Shown here in pieces: positions 17,027-25,928 of a DNA stretch of 64,000 bases. The stretch spans positions 248,001 to 312,000 of the forward strand of contig NZ_SUME01000002.1 of assembly GCF_005048855.1 (NCBI RefSeq), in the 5' to 3' direction. Every line of letters starts with the position of its first letter. Within the stretch, counting starts at the first letter, position 1. The position numbers and the translations under genes are program-made. The notes under the pieces are model-generated. The model searched no databases. It was not told where the DNA came from and worked only from the letters and a program-made list of their open reading frames with translations. Source of the DNA: Sphingobacterium olei. Its GTDB lineage: Bacteria > Bacteroidota > Bacteroidia > Sphingobacteriales > Sphingobacteriaceae.

Positions 17027-18841
17027 TTAATACCATCCTTCAGTTTGCTTCAATTCATATCCTCGGGTTTCATAATCATTAATTTGATTTAAACCTACAG
17101 GCTGTAGATATGGGTTGAGATTAATCTGGTTTAAAAAAGGCAACCTTCCGCCAGTATTGGTATGCCTATAGAATCCCATCATCATGGAAGCATTTGAACC
17201 ATTATATGTTGTCTGTGTACCATCTAATTTCACGACGGAAAGGATACCAACATTGGCAGGTCTCAACTCACCAGGTAACTCTGTTGGGAAATTAACCCAG
17301 CCACCGGATAATAAATCGAGGTTATTATCTGTATCTAAATAGTCTATTTTAGACCACCTTCTTAAATCAACTAATCGTGAATGTTCGAAAGTAAACTCCA
17401 TACGGCGTTCACGACGTATCTCCCAAAGTAAAGTTGAAACTCCCGGATCACGATTCGGGTCATTGGGCAAATTACTTAATTGCAAAGATGCTGTTGGTTG
17501 AACACCTCTGTCAGCCGCTTCCTGATGAATTGGTCTGCTCCTTATCTTATTAATAGTTTTATCGATATCCGCTTGGGTAACCGCTTCGCCACCGATTGTG
17601 GCCAATTCCGCTTTCGCCTCAATCCAGTTCAGCAGTACTTCCGCATAACGCAAAACAGGGTAATCCGTATCATTATTGCTACTTGTAAACTGAGGTAATG
17701 GTGCTAACCCATCCACTTTTACTCTTTTTTCAGACTCTCTAGGCAGAAACTTCGTTGCGTATACTAAAGACGCCCTATTTAGCGGCTCTGGTTTGCTATA
17801 AAATGTGGCTTCAAATCTCGAATCCCGAGTTTTGATAAGACTTGTCAAATCAAACTTATTTGCATCTGTTAATCCTGAAACTTGATATGGGCTGCCGTCA
17901 GCACAGATATAAGCCTTAATTAAATCCGTTGTCGGCCCAACCGCTCTGGTTTCCACTAAATTGCTATAGGACGCCACCGAATGCGTTACACCAATCGCAG
18001 CATCATACGCCCGGTATAGTAGTGCATCCCGGGTACCATTTGCGCCAAGATCTGTAGAGGTAAACAATGATTTGTAATCCAATACAATATCGTATCGCCC
18101 ACTACTTATGACAAAGTTACCGGCATCCAACGCTAAATTAAAGAATTTCGTTGCACGTTCATTATTGTTATAATAGTATTTCTGCCAAGAAGCTTCATAT
18201 AAAGCAAGACGTGTTATAAACCCAGCTACTATATACCGATTAACCGTTCTGAGTCCATCGTTCAATCGAACATTTTCATACGCATAAACCAAATCGTCAT
18301 ATACCGCATCCATTATTTCATTACGTGGGGTACGCGGTTTATACAGCTCATCCAATTCGTTTGCAAATATCTCCCGGTCATAATATGGGACGTCGGCGTA
18401 CTGCAGGACCAGTTCAGAGTAGCGCATTGCCCTAAAAAACCGACCTATACCCAACCAATGCGCTTTAGCCTCATCCGATAAAACAGACGAATTTGCCTTC
18501 TGTACTCGGTCAATCATAATATTAACTGATCTAACCGTAGTATAACTCCAAATACTGCTGTTTGGCACCGCGCGGGTCACGTTTGCTTGATTGCCAAATG
18601 TAAGTACATCATCGCTGTTTGTAAAACTCAATAGCGCTGCCCCACCCTGTGCATCAAAATTCACTCCGTATCCAACAAAGAAATTCGTGTAGAATTGGTT
18701 TGCGTACAATCTCACATTTTCTTCTGAGTTCCAAGCCGTCCCGTCAGTTTCACCGGTAAGCTGAGGCCTGTCCAAAAATTTGTCGCAACTACTAGAGGCT
18801 ATTATCATAGTAGCTAATAGTATTATATATATAATTTTCAT
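17027..18841 (-). CDS. SusD/RagB family nutrient-binding lipoprotein (MurNAc locus)
   Basis: 604 aa with a lipoprotein signal (IIASSSC) and then the SusD hallmark CDKFLDRPQLTGETDGTAW at the mature N-terminus. TPR-like stretches (HWLGIGRFFRAMRYSELVLQYADVPYYDREI) and the C-terminal RRERRMEFTFEHSRLVDLRRW motif are present. SusD proteins lid the SusC transporter and bind the incoming oligomer. It starts 18 bp after the SusC stop. Its presumed ligand, from context, is a peptidoglycan-derived glycan or muropeptide. Confidence 0.93.
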   Translation of the reverse strand: MKIIYIILLATMIIASSSCDKFLDRPQLTGETDGTAWNSEENVRLYANQFYTNFFVGYGVNFDAQGGAALLSFTNSDDVLTFGNQANVTRAVPNSSIWSYTTVRSVNIMIDRVQKANSSVLSDEAKAHWLGIGRFFRAMRYSELVLQYADVPYYDREIFANELDELYKPRTPRNEIMDAVYDDLVYAYENVRLNDGLRTVNRYIVAGFITRLALYEASWQKYYYNNNERATKFFNLALDAGNFVISSGRYDIVLDYKSLFTSTDLGANGTRDALLYRAYDAAIGVTHSVASYSNLVETRAVGPTTDLIKAYICADGSPYQVSGLTDANKFDLTSLIKTRDSRFEATFYSKPEPLNRASLVYATKFLPRESEKRVKVDGLAPLPQFTSSNNDTDYPVLRYAEVLLNWIEAKAELATIGGEAVTQADIDKTINKIRSRPIHQEAADRGVQPTASLQLSNLPNDPNRDPGVSTLLWEIRRERRMEFTFEHSRLVDLRRWSKIDYLDTDNNLDLLSGGWVNFPTELPGELRPANVGILSVVKLDGTQTTYNGSNASMMMGFYRHTNTGGRLPFLNQINLNPYLQPVGLNQINDYETRGYELKQTEGWY

Positions 18842-18858
18842 ATCTTTTCCACTTAAAA

Positions 18859-21800
18859 TTAAAAACCAATCTGTAAGCCCATTGAAGCCGATTTGAATGC
18901 CGGATTGGATGTACTTGTACGACCTAGATTATAGTTGCTTTCCCTTAAAGACGAGTAACCGGAAATTGCCTCCGGATCAATAGGCAAGCCTCTTAAATTG
19001 TCAAAAGTGATAAAGTTTTCCAAAGAGACATATATCCGTGCATTTTTCATCTTTGCACGGCTCAGGACGTTTGCTGGAACATTATACCCGAAAGTTATAT
19101 TTTTCACTCTTAAGTACGACATATCCAACATATAACGTGACTGTGGACGCATCGTGTAGCCCTGATCAGACTCACCAAGATGCCAAGCTCTCGGATAGAA
19201 TGCATCGGTACGATCCTCGCGCCAGTAGTCAGAAGCGATCGCCAGCGGCATCGCACCTTCTTTCGCAGACCAGCCCGGGATGGCCAATTGACCAGATCCC
19301 CAGATACTTCGTTTACCAACTCCCTGCAAGAATACCGAAAGATCGAAACCTTTAAAGTCAGCTCCTAGTCTAAATCCATATTCGTAACGTGGTGTGGTAT
19401 TTCCAATTAACACGCGGTCCCCTGGGTTTCCTACCGTATTAGTACCATCATCAATAAAACCATCTCCATTAAGATCTTTAAATTTTACATCGCCTGGAGA
19501 AATCATCATTACGGCGCCACCATCCTGAAAATGCGTTTGATAAACCGGATTGTCCCCTGCTAGCACGTTTACAGTTTTTGCAGTACCGTTTCGAATAATA
19601 GTCGTCGTCAAAAAATCGCCGTTGGCATCATAAAGAAAATCATCCTTTTGATATAACCTATCTGTTACATACCCAAATACATCACCGTACCTGTTTCCTG
19701 TGGAAAAAGTACTACCTAACGTTCTGTCCTCTGGCGCGATATTCCAATCGGCTCCTCGCGTAGTTATACTTGTTGCATCAGAGATATTAGCATTGACCGT
19801 TAACCGTAGACCATTTTCGAAGCTATGCGAATAATCAGCTGCCAATTCCCAGCCTCGGGTCCTTAAGTCACCATAATTGCCTCGCGGAACGACAGCTCCT
19901 AATGTATTTGCAACGCTCAAACCTTCTATTATCATATTTTTAGTATAGCGTTGAAACCAATCTGCAGACAACCCTAGCCTATTATTAAAAAAACGGAAGT
20001 CTCCTCCGATATTGAGGTGCTCTATACGTTGCCAAGCAATATCCGGTTGTACAGAAGCAGGCGTTCCCAATTGATAAACCCGATCACCAGTATTACCTAT
20101 CCAGCTATTTTGGGTAATTGGCATAACAGGAACATATTCGTCATTTGGGATAGATTGATCTCCAATAGAACCCCAAGATGCCCGAAACTTTGCAAAAGAC
20201 AAAACTGGGTTAAGGCTTTCCATAAAGCTTTCATTAGACAATACCCATCCGGCGGATAATGAAGGAAACCACTGCCATATCAGGTTTTTAGAAAGTCTCG
20301 AGGAACCATCCCGTCTTAAATTTGCTTCAAATAAGTACTTGTCTTGGAAGGCATAGTTAAAACGTCCGAAAAATCCAACCTGCGAATCCCATTCATTACT
20401 GCCCGTGACGAATTGCTCTCCAGTAGCAAACTGAAACTGCGGATTGTCCGGGTTTAATAAAAAATTATTTACCCTTGAAGTATGTCCTACGATATCATAG
20501 GCCACAATATTGGTACCCGCCATAAACTTTAGTTCGTGCGAATTTCCTAAGTTTAAGTTATAGGTCGAAAAAGCATTCACAGTATGTCGTTGTGCACGCA
20601 GAGAGCCTCGCGATACATACGTGTTATCTTTTGTTGTGTGATCTGCAATTGGGAATTCGTAGGCAGGGACTCCGCCATCCTCGGTAACGTTACCGGCTTC
20701 ATCTACATATATAGGATTTCCCTCGGCATCCCGCGCGGCATTCACTCCGTACCACGTTGATTTTGCTTGCACGTAAGGTACCGCAGCGGAATTGAAAGTA
20801 TTTTCGGAGTTATATGAATAGTCCGCCACCAAGTTCCAATTATTGGTAAAGTCAATTGTAGTTCCTAAATTTAAATTCAAAAATCTGTCATTTTTTATAG
20901 ATGGTGGAGCGGCACTCGCTGAAAAAGCTGGATCGATAATATCCTCACCATTTTCTTGAACCCCTATTGGAAATAAACGACTCCAGCGGTATAAATATAA
21001 CCATGGATCGGCACCAAAACCACCTGTATTTAAGGACGTCGGGTAGCGCTTTCTAGCCTCCGCAAACATCGCCCCTCCGCGAACTGTCAGAAAGTCATTT
21101 ACTTTAGTAGAAACTCTTAGGGAAGGGTTCAAACGCATATAATCATCATATTGCGCCGCTTTCATCATCCCTTGCTGTCCCACATAACCCAATCCCAAAT
21201 TATAGGACGTCTCGCCCCGCCGTCCATTTAGGCTCAGATTGTGTATTTGCGAGAACGCATTATTACGGATCATGGCATTAACAGGATCATAGATCCGTAC
21301 ACCAAATTTTTGCACACCATCCCAGTACCAATCGCGATTATATACGACAGGGTCGTTGGGACCGACGGTGCTTCCGTAAAGCTCTTGCCATTCCCGTATT
21401 CGTTCCAGACTTGTCCGATCTATTCGCCAAAATCCGCCAGCAGGACCGGCCTGTCTCATATTCTCATGCGCATCCAGTGAATACTCTATACCCTCAATAC
21501 CTGCCAATTCAATTTTTTTAAACGGCGACTGCATGACGAAATTATTTGAATACGTCACTTCGGTTGTTTCTGTTTTCGACCCTTTCTTTGTTGTAATTAA
21601 TACAACCCCAAAAGCAGCCTTCGAGCCATAAATAGATGTAGATGCAGCGTCTTTAAGAACCGTCACTGTTTCAATATCATTTGCATTCACATACTGGAGA
21701 CTGGGTACTTCGACATTATCAACCAGTACTAATGGCTGACTATTTCCCCGAACAGAACCGACCTGACCACGAATACGCAACAATGGATCCGACCCCACTT

Positions 21801-22323
21801 CTCCAGATGGTATCCGAATATTCAATCCCGGAATAACGCCCTGTAAACCACGAGCGGGATCGGGAATAGGCCTATTTCCAAACACTTCATCTGCATTGAC
21901 AGAAGAAACTGCGCCCGTTAAATGCGCTCTTTTTTGTGTACCGTAACCTACCACAACCACCTGCTCTAAAGAGTTTTCTTCTTCTGCAAGCACAACGTTT
22001 AGATTGTCAGAAGATACTTTTACATCCTGCGATTTAAAGCCGACATACGTGAAACGTAAGATCGATCCCTGCGGTGCAGAAATGCGGAAACGTCCATTCT
22101 CATCTGTCGACACCGATGTGGTACCTCCCACAAGGGCAACTGTTACTCCGGAAAGTGGCCCACTAGCTCCCGAGACTGTCCCCTGGACAGTATTTTGCAC
22201 TTGCCTATTCGGGCTATAGGCATCGGCTGCCGAAAGATTAGAAGATATCGCTACTTTCGCGGCATACGCATCGGTAGAAACAACTAATCCCAAAGCAATA
22301 GAAAATAGTAAAGATCTTCTCAT
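18859..22323 (-). CDS. SusC/RagA TonB-dependent outer-membrane transporter (MurNAc locus)
   Basis: 1154 aa: signal peptide, an N-terminal carboxypeptidase-regulatory-like domain (about 45-115), the SusC box LEQVVVVGYGTQKRAHLTGA near 118-137, a plug with VEVPSLQYVNANDIETVTV and KDAASTSIYGSKAAFGVVL, then a 22-strand-type barrel ending FKSASMGLQIGF. It imports oligomers across the outer membrane using TonB energy. The mature N-terminus is unusually long before the CarbopepD domain (about 20 extra residues). A 208-bp AT-rich spacer without a gene separates it from the upstream namZ-like gene, so it may have its own promoter; I could not pick a convincing one. Confidence 0.94.
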   Translation of the reverse strand: MRRSLLFSIALGLVVSTDAYAAKVAISSNLSAADAYSPNRQVQNTVQGTVSGASGPLSGVTVALVGGTTSVSTDENGRFRISAPQGSILRFTYVGFKSQDVKVSSDNLNVVLAEEENSLEQVVVVGYGTQKRAHLTGAVSSVNADEVFGNRPIPDPARGLQGVIPGLNIRIPSGEVGSDPLLRIRGQVGSVRGNSQPLVLVDNVEVPSLQYVNANDIETVTVLKDAASTSIYGSKAAFGVVLITTKKGSKTETTEVTYSNNFVMQSPFKKIELAGIEGIEYSLDAHENMRQAGPAGGFWRIDRTSLERIREWQELYGSTVGPNDPVVYNRDWYWDGVQKFGVRIYDPVNAMIRNNAFSQIHNLSLNGRRGETSYNLGLGYVGQQGMMKAAQYDDYMRLNPSLRVSTKVNDFLTVRGGAMFAEARKRYPTSLNTGGFGADPWLYLYRWSRLFPIGVQENGEDIIDPAFSASAAPPSIKNDRFLNLNLGTTIDFTNNWNLVADYSYNSENTFNSAAVPYVQAKSTWYGVNAARDAEGNPIYVDEAGNVTEDGGVPAYEFPIADHTTKDNTYVSRGSLRAQRHTVNAFSTYNLNLGNSHELKFMAGTNIVAYDIVGHTSRVNNFLLNPDNPQFQFATGEQFVTGSNEWDSQVGFFGRFNYAFQDKYLFEANLRRDGSSRLSKNLIWQWFPSLSAGWVLSNESFMESLNPVLSFAKFRASWGSIGDQSIPNDEYVPVMPITQNSWIGNTGDRVYQLGTPASVQPDIAWQRIEHLNIGGDFRFFNNRLGLSADWFQRYTKNMIIEGLSVANTLGAVVPRGNYGDLRTRGWELAADYSHSFENGLRLTVNANISDATSITTRGADWNIAPEDRTLGSTFSTGNRYGDVFGYVTDRLYQKDDFLYDANGDFLTTTIIRNGTAKTVNVLAGDNPVYQTHFQDGGAVMMISPGDVKFKDLNGDGFIDDGTNTVGNPGDRVLIGNTTPRYEYGFRLGADFKGFDLSVFLQGVGKRSIWGSGQLAIPGWSAKEGAMPLAIASDYWREDRTDAFYPRAWHLGESDQGYTMRPQSRYMLDMSYLRVKNITFGYNVPANVLSRAKMKNARIYVSLENFITFDNLRGLPIDPEAISGYSSLRESNYNLGRTSTSNPAFKSASMGLQIGF

Positions 22324-22531
22324 TGTTAGTTTGTTAAATAATGTTTGACTTCTATCACAATTTGGTTTAAAAAAATGCAGTATTCCTAATGATCTAAAAA
22401 CAAACCGCTCAAAACCGAATCTAATTTAGTTAATAAATGTTAAAAACAAAATAAATTATGCATTTTTTATCACCTTTTAATTTTTATATCGAACAAAACC
22501 GCACTATCAGTACCGAAATTGTTTCACTTCT

Positions 22532-23767
22532 CTATTCGAAATCTGGATAGAGCAGGTACTTCTTACGCATCTGTTTGTATGCGGTCAATTCAGGTTTCCA
22601 CGACTCCTTAATTTCAGCTTCCGTTTTTCCCTCCAAAATCTGCTTGCGGAGTTCATCTGTACCCGCTAGTTTATCGAAGAATTCTGCGCGTGCAAAAAAC
22701 TTGGATTTATCTGGCATCTTGTTATAAAAATCGAGCACGTATTTCAGTGTGAACTGCTGACTATCTGCATCCAATCCTCTTAAATCTACGCCGTACAATT
22801 TCTGACCCTTCCCTTCTACATGCTTTGCCATGCCAGCTTTCTCCCCTGGAGTATAAGAGAAATCACCATAGATCGGATCATTATGGCCCACTACCTGAAA
22901 CGGCCAATCAGTCCCTCGTCCTACGGATATATCCGTACCCTCAAACAGGCAAAGTGACGCATACAACCGCACCGACAAATGGTTGGGTAGACTTGGTGAT
23001 GGAATAACCGGTAATTCATATAACGATGAATGGGTATAATTCTCGACGGGCACAACCGTTAATTTACATTGCTTCCCATTCTCCAGCCATTTCTCACCAT
23101 TAATCATTTTTGCCAATTCACCAACGGTCAGACCATGTACCATGGCAATCTTATGAAAGGAAACATTAGATTTAAACTTATCGTCTTTACGCACCGGCCC
23201 ATCTACCTGATCACCACATGGATTCGGTCGATCTAATACGATCAACTCCTTATTATGCTTTACACATAATTCCATGACACGATGCATGGAAGTGATATAG
23301 GTATAAAAGCGTGCCCCAACATCCTGCAGGTCAAATATCATCACATCGATGGATTGTACAATGGAGTCTTGTTTCTCATTTCCGCCATACAAGGTATACA
23401 ATGGCAGACCCGTTTTATCGTCAACATCGTTACTTACTTTTTCACCACGTTCTACCGTACCTCTAAATCCATGCTCAGGGGCAAAGCCAAATCTCAAATC
23501 CACCTTTTCGCGCAATAATACATCGACCAAGTGCTCCTTTTCAGCGCCTACAATAGAGGTTTGATTGCCCATAAGCCCTACTTTCTTACCTTTTAGCAAG
23601 GGTAAATAAGCAGAAAGTTGGTCTGCAGCTGGAATAATGCGCACAGCTTCTGCGCTCGTATCTGTTTGTGAAGAAGTATTTGTAGAATCATTCGACTGTT
23701 GTCTCGTCGTACACGAAGCCAATACAACGAATCCTAATAATAATGCCGTAGAAAAGCGTATGATCAT
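22532..23767 (-). CDS. DUF1343 / GH171 exo-beta-N-acetylmuramidase-like lipoprotein (NamZ type)
   Basis: 411 aa, lipoprotein signal with VLASC lipobox and a Ser/Thr-rich linker. The rest is a full DUF1343 protein: GKKVGLMGNQTS, FAPEHGFRGTVERGEKV (the glutamate at residue 98 lies in the conserved PEHGFRG block), DVGARFYTYITSMHRVM, LDRPNPCGDQVDGP and FEGTDISVGRGTDWPFQ. The family was shown in Bacillus subtilis and Tannerella forsythia to be NamZ, an exo-muramidase releasing MurNAc from non-reducing ends of peptidoglycan fragments. Its place upstream of SusCD, GHL10, murQ and a MurT-like symporter supports that role here. The lipobox places it in the outer membrane. Confidence 0.88.
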   Translation of the reverse strand: MIIRFSTALLLGFVVLASCTTRQQSNDSTNTSSQTDTSAEAVRIIPAADQLSAYLPLLKGKKVGLMGNQTSIVGAEKEHLVDVLLREKVDLRFGFAPEHGFRGTVERGEKVSNDVDDKTGLPLYTLYGGNEKQDSIVQSIDVMIFDLQDVGARFYTYITSMHRVMELCVKHNKELIVLDRPNPCGDQVDGPVRKDDKFKSNVSFHKIAMVHGLTVGELAKMINGEKWLENGKQCKLTVVPVENYTHSSLYELPVIPSPSLPNHLSVRLYASLCLFEGTDISVGRGTDWPFQVVGHNDPIYGDFSYTPGEKAGMAKHVEGKGQKLYGVDLRGLDADSQQFTLKYVLDFYNKMPDKSKFFARAEFFDKLAGTDELRKQILEGKTEAEIKESWKPELTAYKQMRKKYLLYPDFE

Positions 23768-23872
23768 AATTCCAATTTATGTTAGTCATTAATTAGTTGT
23801 ACTCAACGTGCTATAAAACAGCATAATCGAAGTAAACTGAAACTAAAATAATACAAATCATGCACAATACAG

Positions 23873-23900
23873 CAAAATAATCACATTTTTTAACAACAAA
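23873..23900 (-). promoter_or_regulatory. Candidate promoter of the namZ-like gene
   Basis: In the 330-bp spacer upstream of the namZ-like gene the minus strand reads TTTG, 17 nt, TATTTTG, one base short of the TAnnTTTG consensus. It lies about 105 bp before the ATG. The rest of the spacer (23768-24098) is very AT-rich and holds nothing else I recognise. Confidence 0.35.
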
Positions 23901-24098
23901 ACGCACAAAACACCATTAAAACACGCAACACTATGCAATATGTATTTACAGGGAAAAGCTAAAAAGTGTTAAAAAATGTATATTTCAAGCCGAAAAACCA
24001 ATTTATTAAAGCTTTTAGCATTGATCTTCGTGTACAAAATACACAATTACGTAACTTTTCAATTACAATAAAAGATATAAAGTATATTAGTAACAAAA

Positions 24099-24126
24099 AA
24101 AAGGCTTTCCGTTAAGAAAGCCTTTT
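24099..24126 (-). terminator. Intrinsic terminator after SusCD pair 2
   Basis: A perfect 11-bp stem (AAAAGGCTTTC / GAAAGCCTTTT, loop CGTTAA). In the minus direction it is followed by a T-run, and it lies 19 bp past the SusD stop. It separates this SusCD pair from the namZ-like operon. Confidence 0.9.
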
Positions 24127-24144
24127 GAAATTTCAAAAAATGTA

Positions 24145-25920
24145 TTATTCAGCAATGTCCCACCAAACAGGGTATGACCATACATCATCGCTTAGCGCAT
24201 TTGGATGAGAATTAGCAAGATTCTCCGAATTGTAGTTGATTTCATGTGAAACCTGGCGAACACGTCTAAACTGCTTTCCTAATGGGATTTTAACTTGAGC
24301 AGCGGCTGTTACCGTATATTCATATGGCACCGCCCAACCTGGATAAGATGTTACACTAAAATCATGTCTACGCATATCGTTCCAGTTCTGTTGAGAAAAT
24401 GAAAGTGCAATAAACTTTTGCGTCATAATCTTTCCTAACGTAATATTACTAGCTGTACCGATACCATTATCTAAGAAATTATCAATTTTAGTTTGTTCCA
24501 TAGGCGATTTACTTGGATTGATATTTCCGTATGTCGACAATTTGGCATTCATCAGCTCAATATGCGCTTTTATGCCTTCTCGATATGCTGTAAACGCTCC
24601 ACCGTTATCACCCTTCTTCAAAAGTACTTCTGCCTTGATAAAACACATTTCTGGATAAATGAGCAAATGCGTGGGTGCATCTGGGCGTGAATAGAAAGTA
24701 CCAGTTGACACAACCGTACCATCTGCCCATCTAAATATATCACTAACATCTTGATTATAACCTAAAGAACTACTGCGAAAAGAAACGTATACGGTGTCAC
24801 CCCATCTATTTTGATTTGCAGAGTTCACGTACCAAGAATGGGGAGTAACCGTTCTGTTATTAGACTGGATCTCGTTCGCAGTAGCATTATAAGATGGATT
24901 TATCGGCCCCGCATTCATTCTAATATCAGATTGCATATCAACACCTTTCGACCGAATAAAGCGCTTAGGTATGTCGTATTGCGCCCAAGGAATCAACTTG
25001 TCAGCGCGAGGATCCTCAATTCCTTTATTATCGAAATTTGTCAATATATTTTCATACCATTTAGTAATGCGAATATTGCTATTCATTCCCACATTATCAA
25101 AAACAATAGAAGCCATGAGCGGATCACCGAACAAGATATCTCCAACATTGTCGCTAACCACGTCTACATGGTTCACGATAGTGCTTTCACCGGTAGTTTG
25201 CGGCGCCTTTTCCAGCGCAGCTAAGACCTCGTCAGGATTATATATACCGGTTTTTTTTGATAGGTTATTTAACCATCTTGCCTTTAAACCATAACACAAT
25301 TTCAGCCACTTGCTTACATCCCCGCCATTCCAACTGTCTCCTTCAGATAACGCGGTTGCAGTAGAAGGTTGTTCCATTTCAAAATAAGCAATTGCTTGTT
25401 CGATATCTGCTAAACAGCCTTCGAAAATAGTTTTACCATCATCAAACTTTGGCGTTATAGACTCTCCTAATGCTTCAGTATATGGCATTTCCCCATACCA
25501 GTCCGTCATTAGCATAAATCCCATAGCGCGTAATACCTTTGCAGCACCCAAATAGTGATAAGCACTCTCTCTTTCTGCTCGTTCCTCCAAATCTTTTAGG
25601 TTAGAAGCTGCTGCTACGAAAAAAAACTGATAAGGAGTTGTAGACATACCTGCGATAGGATTCCATCCAGCAGCCATACTCTGTTGTGCTGTGCTACTTA
25701 CAAAAGTAAGCTGCTGCGTCACATATCCCGCCCTTGCGCCCGCAGTTCCTTGGGCATATAGCAAATGGTGTTGTATCCAAGGCAATCTACTTTTGACTGT
25801 AGCTACCGAATTTGAAGGCGTATTCGGATCCTCATTAATATCCAACCAGCTTTGCTTGCACGACACTAAGGCAGATACAACAAATAATGTTAATATAATA
25901 TTTTTAAATCTTTTCATCAC
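24145..25920 (-). CDS. SusD-like lipoprotein (pair 2)
   Basis: 591 aa. The lipobox is SALVSC, followed by KQSWLDINEDPNTPS, the mature N-terminus typical of the SusD-like 2 branch (starch-binding outer membrane lipoprotein superfamily, shorter RagB-like signatures). TPR-type helices occur around 120-180 (HYLGAAKVLRAMGFMLMTDW), and a C-terminal SFSQQNWNDMRRHDF matches the family end motif. It starts 9 bp after its SusC gene and is followed by a strong terminator. No enzyme is linked to the pair, so the ligand cannot be guessed; peptides or small oligomers are as likely as glycans. Confidence 0.9.
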   Translation of the reverse strand: MMKRFKNIILTLFVVSALVSCKQSWLDINEDPNTPSNSVATVKSRLPWIQHHLLYAQGTAGARAGYVTQQLTFVSSTAQQSMAAGWNPIAGMSTTPYQFFFVAAASNLKDLEERAERESAYHYLGAAKVLRAMGFMLMTDWYGEMPYTEALGESITPKFDDGKTIFEGCLADIEQAIAYFEMEQPSTATALSEGDSWNGGDVSKWLKLCYGLKARWLNNLSKKTGIYNPDEVLAALEKAPQTTGESTIVNHVDVVSDNVGDILFGDPLMASIVFDNVGMNSNIRITKWYENILTNFDNKGIEDPRADKLIPWAQYDIPKRFIRSKGVDMQSDIRMNAGPINPSYNATANEIQSNNRTVTPHSWYVNSANQNRWGDTVYVSFRSSSLGYNQDVSDIFRWADGTVVSTGTFYSRPDAPTHLLIYPEMCFIKAEVLLKKGDNGGAFTAYREGIKAHIELMNAKLSTYGNINPSKSPMEQTKIDNFLDNGIGTASNITLGKIMTQKFIALSFSQQNWNDMRRHDFSVTSYPGWAVPYEYTVTAAAQVKIPLGKQFRRVRQVSHEINYNSENLANSHPNALSDDVWSYPVWWDIAE

Positions 25921-25928
25921 TAAGCATA

